DNA of 64,000 nucleotides from contig CM073196.1 of NCBI GenBank assembly GCA_037042915.1, positions 3,968,001-4,032,000 on the forward strand, in the 5' to 3' direction. Made by a program: the position numbers and the translations under genes. Under the pieces are notes generated by a model. The model worked only from the letters and a program-made list of their open reading frames with translations, was not told where the DNA came from and did not search any database. The DNA comes from Auricularia sp. M13 (taxonomy: Eukaryota > Basidiomycota > Agaricomycetes > Auriculariales > Auriculariaceae). Of the stretch, positions 13,401 to 23,500 are shown piece after piece; the stretch's first letter is position 1, and each line of letters begins with the position of its first letter.

Positions 13401-14030
13401 TCAGCACAGTGCGCAAGAGATCGGGACCCGCACTCTGCTTGTTCTGCCCTGAGGGTTGTCGGACTGTTTGGTTCGTCGCTGCAAAGTGGTGTTGGTTGGC
13501 CTGTGGGGCGTCAACGCGATTCCGTTTTTTTTTATGCAAACGGCTGTAACTGTGAACCCCGCGCACGCCAGACTGATATCAAGCGCGAGCGTCGAAGGGG
13601 CCGGTGACGCAACGAATGGACGCATCGGGCTCGGTCGCTCGGTGGTAATAGCTCGCGCATCGAGAAGTACGGTCATTGGCAAGGCGGCTTGTCCATGTCA
13701 TCGCGCGCGAAAAGGCCTCAGGTCCAGCTGACAGAAGCACCGAGGCTTTCAGGTTGTGCTGGACGGTACGCTGGCGCCAGTGCCAGCGAGCATGAGCATC
13801 GGGACGGTCACGAGTGAATACCAGACGTGTATTGTGGATGCCAGTGAAACGAGTGCAGTGCCGACTATAGTCGATTGAGCACGCTGGCCGTGCAAGCAGA
13901 AGCGCCTCAGGCGAGGCCGCTGTTGCCAACGGCGAGCACGGATCAATATCAGGCGAGCGCAGAACGGCGGGGTCACAGAGCAAGTGAGAGTCGGGCAGGC
14001 TGAAACGGCGGTTGCGGGAGGCGCTGCACT
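10460..14030. repeat. Left arm of giant inverted repeat around GID4
   Basis: Much of this interval reappears in reverse complement at 16838-19480. Matching blocks found by eye: 10460-12000 with about 18140-19480; 12760-13217 with about 17440-17870; 13549-14030 with about 16970-17430. Similarity looks around 80-95 percent, with indels. Blocks 12000-12760 (left) and 17870-18140 (right) do not match. Nothing in the arm is recognisably protein coding, although a 111-codon frame (11252-11587, -) persists in both arms. The inner end stops only about 150 bp before the GID4 start codon. Confidence 0.85.
13218..13548. mobile_element. MITE-like element, TA-flanked, in left arm only
   Basis: A 331-bp insertion flanked by TA on both sides. 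Its ends are inverted repeats: the left end reads TACAGCCGTTTGCATAAAA and the right end is its reverse complement, with further inverted similarity around CGGAATC and CACTTTGCA(G/C)CGAC deeper inside. The matching position of the right arm (about 17425) lacks it and shows a single TA, so this is an insertion after the arms duplicated, or a clean loss from the right arm. No coding capacity. A TA target fits Tc1/mariner-type mobilisation, which is an inference. Confidence 0.8.
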
Positions 14031-14184
14031 GGGAGGAGGGCGAGGAGGGCATTCGCAGCGTGGCTGTGCGGGGACCCCGGAAGCACGGAGGCTTTTGTGG
14101 TTTAATATGTATGGGGGCTTGTCTTGACTTGAGGGCTCCATCAACACTACCCACTCTGCGCCGACGACGATAACCACAACGACG

Positions 14185-15368
14185 ATGCCCGCAACGACCC
14201 CGCTCGCGATCCCGGCAGCCCGGCCCGGCAGCCTGCCCACGCCGGTATCACCGTCGTGCGCGGTGCCCGCGAAGCAGCGCGCGGCCCTGCACATCGACAC
14301 GACCGGTGCCGCCGCCTCGCGCCCGCCGCGTCCGCTGACCCCGACGTCGCCGCGCCACCGGAACGCGTACCCGTATTATACCCCGAGGCGGCTCAGGGCC
14401 GGCTCCTCGGCGACGACGCCGACGTCGGCGCTGCTGAGTGCCGAGGACCCGTACCGCGACATCACTCGTCTGAGGCCGCCCGTAGCGCCCCAGCACCCTT
14501 GCTTGTACCCCGGGGCGACGTTCCGCGGCACGCAGCGCAGCGGGCGGCACGCGTACGAGGTCGGGGTGACGCTGGCGACGGTGGACCTGGCGTCGCCCGC
14601 GCCGCACCTGTGCGGGTACCTGCGCATCAAGGGCCTGACGGACGACTACCCCGAGCTGACGACGTACTTTGACGCCGAGCTCGTCACGCCCGGCGGCCCG
14701 GCGACGTTCCGGACGCCGCGCAGCTGGGGCGCGTGCGAGCGCCGCGACTGGGAGCACTGGGCCAAGTTCCCCGCGTTCCGCCGCATGCGCGTCTCGAGCC
14801 TCGACCAGCCGGCCCCGGCGACCGCCAGCCGCGCCGTGTTCATGCGCTGGAAGGAAAAGTTCCTCGTGCCCGACCACCGCGTCCGCGACATCACCGGCGC
14901 CTCCTTCGCCGGCTTCTATTACGTCTGCGTCGACCTCGACCCCCCGCCGCCGCCAAAGTCCAAGAGCAGCGCCCGCCGCAAGCCGCGCCCGGCCCCCGCC
15001 GCCGCGCCCGTGCACCAGCATTTCCCGTCGCCGCCGTCGGCCAAGACGCCCGTGCAGGAGCCCGAGAGCGACGACGGCCCCGCAGACGACGACGACCTGC
15101 TCCCAGACGCCGTGGACGACGACGACGACGTCCCGCCCGGCACCGGCGCCCTCATGTCGGGATATTACTTCCACCCGCACTCCGACCCGTACGTTTCCCA
15201 TCCTACTTTGCCCTCTCCATCTATTCTACCAATCTTTCACTCCTGCATAATCTCTTCATTCGTCCTGTTTCTCGCATTCACGCTGACATACCCACTCTCC
15301 ACAGATTCCAGAAGCTCTCGCTCAGGCACGTGCCTGACGCAGGCGGCGCCGCGTTCGAGTTCCGCTAG
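14185..15368 (+). CDS. GID4: GID4/VID24, substrate receptor of the GID/CTLH E3 ligase
   Basis: Two exons, 14185-15188 and 15305-15368 (donor GTACGT, acceptor CACAG), give about 355 residues. The core, about residues 110-260, carries the VID24 (PF09783) fingerprint: G-A-T-F-R-G-T-Q-R-S-G, then YEVGVTLATVDL, LCGYLRIKGLTDDYPELTTYF, WEHWAKFPAF, VFMRWKEKFLVPDH and DITGASFAGFYYVC. This part forms a beta-barrel that binds N-terminal proline degrons and brings gluconeogenic enzymes to the GID ubiquitin ligase. The N-terminus is Pro/Ser/Arg-rich. A low-complexity insert with acidic DDDDD and PPPPPK runs follows the core, and exon 2 supplies the last strand (FQKLSLRHV), which matches the usual C-terminal end. 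The copy looks intact. It lies alone in the spacer of the giant inverted repeat. Confidence 0.93.
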
Positions 15369-16263
15369 CCGCTACCTATCCACGCCCACGACCTCTCGAT
15401 ATGTCCCCAGCTCCGTGCCATTGTACAGTTACGCAGTTACCCCCCGCGCGCGCCCAGGTGTTATATTACTGTTTTATTCTCCGTCTTGCGCCCGTTCTTC
15501 CTTCCTGGCGCAGTCCTCTCGCGACTGAACATTTCACGACTTTCCAAGCCACACAACACGAGCTTCACTCGTTACGCGTTACGCCTCAAGTCTCATTGGT
15601 GGCTGGTGGCGCCGGCTCCCGGTCCGTGCACCCTCTGCGTGACTTGTGTGTGTGCGGGCACAAGTTCAGGGCATGCACCTTACTTACGTTTGGCGTCGCG
15701 CCGCGGGGTCCTGGGCTGGTCTTTTGTGCACACTGAATTGTCCGGGACTGGTACTGGACAGTGGAACGGGCTCGACACGCCGTCGGTATCGGATTTGCAG
15801 GCTGGCACGCGGCGTTCGGAGAGATGCTCCTTCTGGCTTCAACCTGGATGAGCGTCGACGATTGCGGTAACGCGGCAGGTCTGGTCATTCACTGGCGACT
15901 GTCCCGATGCTCGCCGGCACGTGCACTGCGAGCGCCAGCTTACTGTCCAGCCCACGCTGCTCGTAGTCTAGATCAACTTGCCGGGTCCGAGTATCCGGTC
16001 GTCGTTCGTGAAACTCCGATTACTTTTCAATAGCCTCCGGTTACTTCGGCTCACGGACCCTTCTCAGTCCAACCTCGTAATTGGCAACAGGGAGAAGTCA
16101 TTTGCCCTTTCTCTTTTGCTGAGCGAGCTATCGGGGCCAAATAAAAATTGTTTCCCATTCACACCTTACGCCCAAGCAAGATCTTGCACTTGCAAGAGAC
16201 CCGTTCCCAGTCGGAGTTTCACGAACAACGACCGGATATGTGGGTCCGGCAAGTTGCAGCAGA
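15369..16263. other. GID4 3' flank with a small extra repeat fragment
   Basis: No gene recognised. Positions about 15885-15970 hold a short piece similar to the right-arm sequence around 17145-17215 (CATTCACT...CCCGATGCT...CGCCAGC...CCGTCCAGC), in the same orientation as the right arm, so the repeat family has at least three local copies. Confidence 0.5.
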
Positions 16264-16770
16264 CTCAAGGGTCCCTCGTCGGCAAAATCCGATATCACGA
16301 GGCCGGGGGGAGGGGGGTCCATTTGAGAGCTTATGAGAATTTTTTAAGGCAAGAATTTTGGTGAAAATCTGAGTGAATGCACTTGATCTTGGCTCAGAAA
16401 TCCTCTTTTTGAGCACTAGACGCAGTCCTCAGGCCATTGCATCATTCATGAGCCATAAAAGCCGAGAAGCACCTGAGGTTGGTGTTTGTGCGAGTGGGTG
16501 GTGCTCCGGAAGCATTTAGGCTCAGGATGCAGATTGGTTCCGGCTACTGGTAGTGGTATTAGTAGTAGTGGTGATGGACCTCTACAGAGCACAAATTGAG
16601 CAGTAACATACCATTCTGACGATTTTTCAATGAGAAATTTGCTTCCATATGGCTTTTGGCTTGGGATGACTAAGCACCGGAAGCAAATAGGGGGGGAGGG
16701 GGTCCATTTCAGGTCCTTATGAGAATTTTTGGCCCTGTGTTCCGAATTTTTTTTTCGAGGGACCCTTGAG
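16264..16770. mobile_element. MITE-like element with 15-bp TIRs
   Basis: A 507-bp AT-richer element. It begins with CTCAAGGGTCCCTCG and ends with the exact reverse complement, CGAGGGACCCTTGAG. CAGA flanks it on both sides (16260-16263 and 16771-16774), a plausible 4-bp target duplication. Inside each end there is a similar motif, GGGGGTCCATTT...TTATGAGAATTTTT, at about 16313 and 16700. No coding capacity. It lies between GID4 and the right arm of the inverted repeat. Confidence 0.75.
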
Positions 16771-16837
16771 CAGACTTCAAATCACGGATCGACTGTCATC
16801 CGTATCAAGTCTGCAGCGGAGACTACGCTGCTCGGTG

Positions 16838-19480
16838 CTTCTGTCAGCTGGACCTGAGGCCTTTTCGCGCGCCGCGATGACTAGCCGCGTTGACCGTCTT
16901 CTCGACGTGCACGCTATTGCCATCGAGCGACTCAGCCCGCTGCGTCACCGGCTCCGCGACTCACGGTAGGAATCAGTCCCTCCCGCCACCGCCGTTTCAG
17001 CCTGCCCGACTCTCACTCGTCTTGATCCGTGCTCGCCGTTGGCAACAGCGGCCTCGCCTGAGGCGCTTTGCTTGAACAGCCAGCGTGCTCAATTGACTAT
17101 AGTCGGCACTGCACGCGTTTCACTGGTACCCACAAGACACGTCTGGTCATTCACTCGTGACCGTCCCGATGCTCATGCTCTCTGGCACTGGCGCCAGCGT
17201 ACCGTCCAGCACAACCTGAAAGCCTCGGTGCTTCTGTCGGCTGGCTGACTCCTGAGGCCTTTTCGCGCGCGCGATGACATGGACAAGCTGCCTTGCCAAT
17301 GACCGTACTTCTCGATGCGCGCGCTATTACCACCGAGCGACCGAGCCCGATGCGTCCATTCGTTGCGTCACCGGCCCCTTCGACGCTCGCGCTTGATATC
17401 AGTCTGGCGTGCGCGGGATTCACAGTCAGTTAGACTATGAGCACTAGCAGGGTCATAGGTGGCTCCCTGTCATCGTCATCGGTTCCAAGGACAGCGCCTC
17501 TACTCCTCGCTCCTTGCTCCGCACGTTACACTCGCACTCGCAGAGTAGCAGGGCGCTCCCGGACTGCATGGCATGCCTTGAAAACCCGACTGAAGTGTCT
17601 ATCTGTCTCAGTCTACTGTATCTCCTGCTCGTGATCCACCGTCCAGCCTGCATCAGTTTCATCTCCGGGCTCACACAACTGGCGTTCCATCCACAGGCCT
17701 AATCCGCCCTTGATTTCCGACCGCAGCGGTAACACAACACGCTCGATGGGAGTGCAACTCGCAACGCCCAACAGTACCGCCTTAGCCGCGGTCGTTGTGC
17801 TGCCTTTCCACAGACGGGTCGCGGTCGCTTTACGTCGCGATCTGGTCGCGGTCGCTGTTTGCTACAGTACAGAGCGCTTCGCTTTGCTACTGGCAGCACG
17901 GACTCAAGCTGCTGCGCGGCAACCGCACACCAGTATCCTGCCACAGTGCCAGTGCGCGTCTCGAGCTCGAACAGTGCATCACCACATCGCCGTAAGGAGC
18001 TCGCGATAGTCGTTCATCAAATCCAGCGTGTGGACTGTGAACTTGCTTCCCTCGAGCTGCTGGACTGGACACGAAACAGGCGACTTGGACGGGGCGCCTC
18101 GCGCACTGCATGCTCGTCTCGACTCTGGCCTGGCGTCTACATAACTTACTTCAAGTTCTACCAGCCTGTGCGCCGCGCGTCTCGCTTCGCCCCTCTTCTT
18201 CCGGCGGTGACGCCTGCTATACTGCATCGGTTGTCGGCCTCTGGAATCTCCAGGTTGCGCGAGCGGCCAGGGGCGGTGATGCTGGCGCTCAACCCGACCT
18301 GGAGCTGGAGCGCGGACCCGACTATGTACTGACAGGCGCTCGAGGGCGGACCCGACTCCACTGACAGGCTAGGCTGGTCCGGACCCTACTGCTCAGGCTG
18401 TCAGTGCCAGTGCCAGTGCGCGCAATCTCAGATCCATCCATGCTCAGGCTGGTGCCAAACAACGCGCTCCACGCTCCACGTTGTTCAGGGAACGCGCTCC
18501 TGGACCACGTTGTGCAGGCTGTCTAGGGCCGATGGACGTGCATCCCGACAGCGACAGCGACAGCGAGACTCGGACCCCGTCTGCGTGTGTTACGCATTGG
18601 CTGACTCGGCATCCTCAAACCACACCGGTATCCCGAGACAAACGAATGCCTGCGGCCATGCTCGCCGTGTATTTTTCGCCGGACACTCACTGCGCAGCTT
18701 GCTTGTGCCCTTGCGATGCCTCTGGAGACTTGGGTCCGCCGCGACGGCTGTCTCGGGATGTCTGCAGTGCATCTCATTTCGGGCGTGGCAGATGCGACGG
18801 ACTCATGAAGCATTGATGACTTGACTTCCTCGATGTTCATGCTTATGGGCGCCGAGGTCCTCACAGTTTGTGCTCACGGGCAGCACACCTTGCTTGACTC
18901 GACACTGCCAGTAGACCTTCAGTTTGTGTCTTTGGGCCGTGGCCAGCGTCACACTGAGGAAATTTGCTTTGAGGCGCATTTTCCGCGATCAGCGCGGCCT
19001 CCACCCTCACTGGCTCGTAGGTCTGACCTAGCGTTCATCTCTCCTCTCCCGTGCTCCCTGGGAATGGGCGACGCAGCTTCCGAGTCTCGTACGTGCTGAC
19101 ATCCTCCCGTCGACTCTGCTCTGCGCTCTCGGGCTCCTGAAAATGATACTTCAGGCTGCTCTGCTGGATCCGTTCCAGTGATACGACTCACATCCATTTG
19201 CAGAGCTGCGGTATACGTATGATATCCCTTGAACCCCCGCAGACTGGGCTGATCGGAGGGCAGCGAAGACCTGGCGCCTAGCCACCGGGTGTTTGCGGTC
19301 GAAGACGCGCGTGGAATTTCACTCTATCCAGCGCCACTTGCACGCTGCAAGTGTAGATTCGCTGGCGCCGAGATCTGCCCTGGAAACGATCCATCGTCGC
19401 GCTGTTTCGCAACTGCTGCTGGCAATCCATTCGGCCCGACTATTCCAACTGGCAATCTGCTTCTGGCCTCCGCCATGCGA
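16838..19480. repeat. Right arm of giant inverted repeat around GID4
   Basis: Reverse-complement partner of 10460-14030. The inner edge contains a partial tandem duplication: 16838-16970 resembles 17228-17380 (both start near CTTCTGTC.GCTGG and run through CTGAGGCCTTTTCGCGCG). The frame at 18481-18816 (+, 111 codons) mirrors 11252-11587 (-) with few changes. No recognisable protein family and no transposase-like motif. The outer edge fades near 19480. Confidence 0.85.
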
Positions 19481-21593
19481 TTGGCAGGGGGAATTTTAGC
19501 TTTGGCTTTCCGTGTTGCACTCTAGCTACAGCTATAGTCTATCTGGAGCTGCAAGGGGAAGGTGGCTGCTGCCTTCGCGTTTGATCCTCCGAGTTTGTGT
19601 ATTTAGGCTGATCCTCCGAGTCGGAGACCTGCGGGTTTCAACTTCGTTCGACGTGTGGTCTCATACATTCACATTCATCGGACCGGTCTTGCCAACGACT
19701 TGCTCTCAAATCCTCAATGTCAGTAGATCTTGCACAGTCAGGCCGTGGATCTGCTCTGGTCGTGTGGACTTTGTCTATTCTTATCGTTGTTCTAAAAACA
19801 CGAACGCTTGTCGGACGATCGTGGCGTCCGCGTGTGCGGTCCTTCTGAGACGTGCCCGGCGAGTACCGCCGTGCGCGCGAACGGCACCCCGGTCCAACAT
19901 GATTGGCAGTGTACACTGCACGCCTGCAATTCTGCCACAGTATGGAGGAGCTATAATTATCCTCTCGCGTGGCGATGCGCCTTCCTCCCGCGAGGATGTG
20001 CGACGCTGGGCCGGCTCCGGATCCACGCGAGGGAGGATCGTGCACAATGGGTGCTTGCAGGGGCATTCTCCCGAGTCGTATCATCTTGTGCAGCTCAGGT
20101 TCGGCTTTCTCTACCCAATCCTTCCCTCCTCGGCTCGCTACCATTCGAGTTCGCCACAGCCCTCGCAGTGCGAGGCAAAGAGCTCATCTCCGTCTGCGGT
20201 GGCCTTCCGGAATCCCGCGAGCAATATCGTTGTGGCGAACCAGGACCCCGGACACACAATGATTGTGCATTGTTGATGCACCTTCACGGGATGGAATGTC
20301 TAGGTCACGAGCGAGCGCATGCTGTACGATAAGCAAATTTGAACGTCCGTTGCGTTTCAGCGGAGATTTAGAGTGCGTATGTATGCTCACGTGACGTTGA
20401 CGTTTCAGGGGTTTACATTGTTGTACCGGCCCTCGCCAGCTTCCTATTCTGAGATGTACCTTTCGAAGAGGCAGTATCGTGCATCGAGGTCGCTTTCACG
20501 CGTGGAGAGGGGGGTCGCATCCCGCTAGTGTCCCGGCCGCCAAGTGCTCCAGCCACAGCTTCGCGCGTGCAATTGACGATCTTTCCTCGTCTGCGTGGCT
20601 AAACGCTGAGAACAAGGTTTAAGGCGTCAGGTGCTGCCCTTGGCGAATTCATTTTGAACCTCCCAAACAACGCGAGCATTTGGAAGCAGATTCTCATGAG
20701 TCTTCGCCTCTTCGCGGTCAGTGGTCTCGACTGAACGAGAGCCTTCGAGTCGCGTCAAGTCCACGGATGTGGAAAGACGCTGGTTAGGCTGCACTATCGA
20801 TCATGGCATCTATGGAACTTTCGTACGCCAAGCCTGGTTGCTCGTATCCTTGCAGTATCGCACTTTGAGTGCGTCCGTCCTTGGCAGTCCGGGATAGTCG
20901 CTACCGGGTGGAGCAGAACGCGAATCTTTCTATGACGACTCAAAGGCGACTGAGCATGACGTAGAAGAAAATTCTGGCAAATAGAGAGATACGGGTACTA
21001 GCAAAGCAGACTCCCACATGAAGAAGACGAATGCACTCCTCTCGGCGTCCTGCGGAAAGGTGATATTGACTGCGCCGCACGAAACCCCCCTGTACTCGCA
21101 TGACGCCCGTCGCCGCAAATCCCGAGCTTGAACTCGCTCTTTCCCTGCCACCGATTTCGAATATCCCCTGAAATGGAAGTGTAGGGACCAGTCGGCTCGG
21201 AGTTTGGGACTGGACTTGTCGCTGGTTAGAGCTCCTGGGCGGATGCTAGTATTGAGCTAGATGTTGATGAGGACAACGTTGAAGAATTATCTGCTAGCTA
21301 GTCTCTACTATGGTGTAGTGTCGTGCAGTACTCCCGCAAGACTCTCGGTACAGCGCATCATCCTCGACCATTGTCTCCGCTGCGCACTTATCGATGGCAA
21401 GCGTCCGCAGGTGTTCTTCGCGACTGCTGCGAAGTCCCACTGCTGAGTAGAATCATGAGACACACCATCTGGTGCGTATTCGCGCAGCCATATCGCCGTG
21501 GCTTAGTCAGCTTTTCCAGATCCTTTAAAGTTGCTCGATTTCCTCTCCGATTCTCCGGGTCATTCGCCGCCTTCACCGTCTTCGCAACCCATA
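19481..21593. other. Intergenic, no supported gene
   Basis: A 254-codon plus-strand frame (19512-20276) exists, but two other plus frames and one minus frame are open over the same bases and the translation has no family features. I see nothing else down to the first SDR gene. Confidence 0.45.
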
Positions 21594-22556
21594 ATGCCGC
21601 CTACTGTCATCGTTACTGGAGCCTCGAAGTAAGACTAATGGCCTACGGAGTTGTGTAACACATTCTGACTGCCACCCCGCGCTCAGGAGTATGGGCCTTG
21701 CAGCGGCACGGTTCCTACTGGAAGATGGTGCCCAGGTAGTCACGGTGCAGCGTTCCAGCACCCCGGAGCTATTGGCGCTGGGAACCAAGTATCCAAAGAC
21801 ACTGCGCATCGTGCAGGGAGACTTGTGAGCGCAACCAACAAGTTCACCCTTGGCCTCGAGCTCCTCCAGGGCCAGCTGAACCTGTTTATGTAGCACCGAG
21901 TTGGCGATAGTTTCGAAGGCCATAAACGAGGCACAGACGGCCTTCGGGTCAATAGATGCGGTGGTGTTCAATGCGGCGGCGAATTCGGCAGTTGGCCCGG
22001 TCGACGTGGTTCCGGTTGAGGCTTGGCAGAAGCTCTTCGACATCAACGTGTTCGGCGTTGTGAGATTCCTCCGCGAGCTCCTTCCCGTTCTCAAGGACGG
22101 CGCGAGGATCATATTCATCAGCTCAGGCGCCGCCGAGGGTGGGTTTATGACGCTGGGCCCGTACGCTGCAAGCAAGGCTGCGCTGAACAGTATCAATCGG
22201 TGAGCCCCAATCGATTGGTGCGCGCCCCTCGCATCCGCTGAAAAGTCCGCGTTGCCAGAACCGTTGCAGCCGAGCATCCTGGCAAAGTCTGCATCGCGTT
22301 GCATCCCGGTCCGACCAAATCAGACGTAGGGTATTCCTCTCCGACACACGCTCGTTGCTGACGACGGCAGATGACGTCGAGCTACAGAGGTCAGGCCAAG
22401 GATTACCTGCCGCCGAGCATAATGGAACAGATGCACGAAGGCCTCATGGAGCCAGAGATACCGGGACGAGTCATCGCCAACCTCGCTCTCCGCGCCGGGC
22501 CAGAGCTATCGGGCCAATATCTTCATTGGAACAACCCGGTTCTGGAGGGACTTTGA
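21594..22556 (+). CDS. Short-chain dehydrogenase/reductase, array copy 1
   Basis: Five exons sharing the intron positions of the neighbouring copies: MPPTVIVTGAS | dinucleotide-fold exon ending VQGD | catalytic exon | short exon TVAAEHPGKVCIALHPGPTKSD | C-terminal exon starting MTSSYRGQAKDY. This is a classical NAD(P)-dependent SDR of about 245 residues. The catalytic exon holds the NNAG-equivalent NAAA, the Ser loop ISSGAAEG and the YxxxK motif YAASK. The cofactor glycine motif is unusual: TGASKSMG instead of TGASRGIG as in copies 2, 3 and 5, so the middle glycine is Ser. The C-terminus (EIPGRVIANLALRAGPELSGQYLHWNNP) is common to all copies. Substrate unknown. Confidence 0.85.
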
Positions 22557-23500
22557 CAGGTCTTGAGCGTGTGGTTAAAGTACGGCGACTAGGAAGGCAT
22601 GGTGGTACGAGTTGTAGACTGCACGCCAAAGGCAGACTGGTGTTCTAAAGACTTTTCCGCACCACCGTGTCGCAGATCCAGACCCTAGGCAGTTACGCGA
22701 TCCTGCGAATGGAGGAGAAAGAACCCCAGAAGAGCGCAAAGAGTCGTATCATGATCGCCCGCCTTCAGCCGAAACCTTATCTCATCATGATCATCGACCA
22801 ACCGCAAAATCGACCTCGAAGTGAAACTGAAAGCGGGCGGTCAACTTACCTTAATTCAATTAGTCAAAACGAGATATGACTGGGCTGACGGAAGCTTTAG
22901 CTGATGCCTTTTGAGCATTATTCGTTCGGCTTTAGGACGCGATATCCTAGCACTCAGTTAGTTTGCTCCAGTGAGCAAACTCACGTGTTACTAACACCGT
23001 TATAGTTAGTAACATTGTTAATAACTTCCTTACTTGCAGTGTACATAGTGTTTACCGTCTTTTAAATTAGTATGCAACATTCCTTACTCTGAATAGGGGA
23101 AATGTATCATCAAAGCAAGTCTCTGCCTGCTATCAGATGCTACAGCCGCGCTTAGCTTATGATCCCCCTTCACACCTGCATGACTGCCCTGAGAACTGGG
23201 AAAAGTCTGAAATGACCCCGGACATTAATCGGCTTCTGAGGTAATGTTTCTCTGGGGCCGAGAGAGGCTCAGAGTGGTACAGGCAAGCTGAAGGCTCTTC
23301 CCGGCCTGCTGTGTTCACGACCCTCCAACGTTAGTAACCCATGCTTGCCGCGAGGGTGAGGTTACTAACATGTTACTAACTCAAGTAACATTGTTACTCA
23401 CATCCAGTAACTAACTGATATCCTGATTTGTAAGGTCGGAAGACGCTCCTTTTAATGTGTGTGAAAGCATACCAACGACCTACTGCAACCCTCTCGCAAC
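22557..23500. other. Spacer between SDR copies 1 and 2
   Basis: No gene. It contains the TTACTAAC-rich block described separately. The remaining sequence shows no motif I recognise. Confidence 0.5.
22949..23416. mobile_element. Candidate small element with 8-bp flanking repeat
   Basis: GATATCCT occurs at both 22941-22948 and 23417-23424. Near the left edge the sequence reads CAGTTAGTTTGCT, near the right edge AGTAACTAACTG, giving a CAGTTAGTT-type inverted pair. GTTACTAAC and its complement GTTAGTAAC recur at least five times, clustered near both ends. No coding frame. The 8-bp flanks would suit a hAT-type element, but the inverted ends do not start exactly at the flanks, so the boundaries are tentative. 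Confidence 0.45.

Noticed and set aside
14248-15201. 317-codon minus frame over GID4
   Set aside because: Antisense of a confidently identified GID4 exon; composition (Arg/Val/Gly/Ala) is a shadow of GC-rich codons.
19512-20276. 254-codon plus frame
   Set aside because: Three other frames are open over the same bases, the translation has no recognisable features, and no splice partner or homologue was found by eye.
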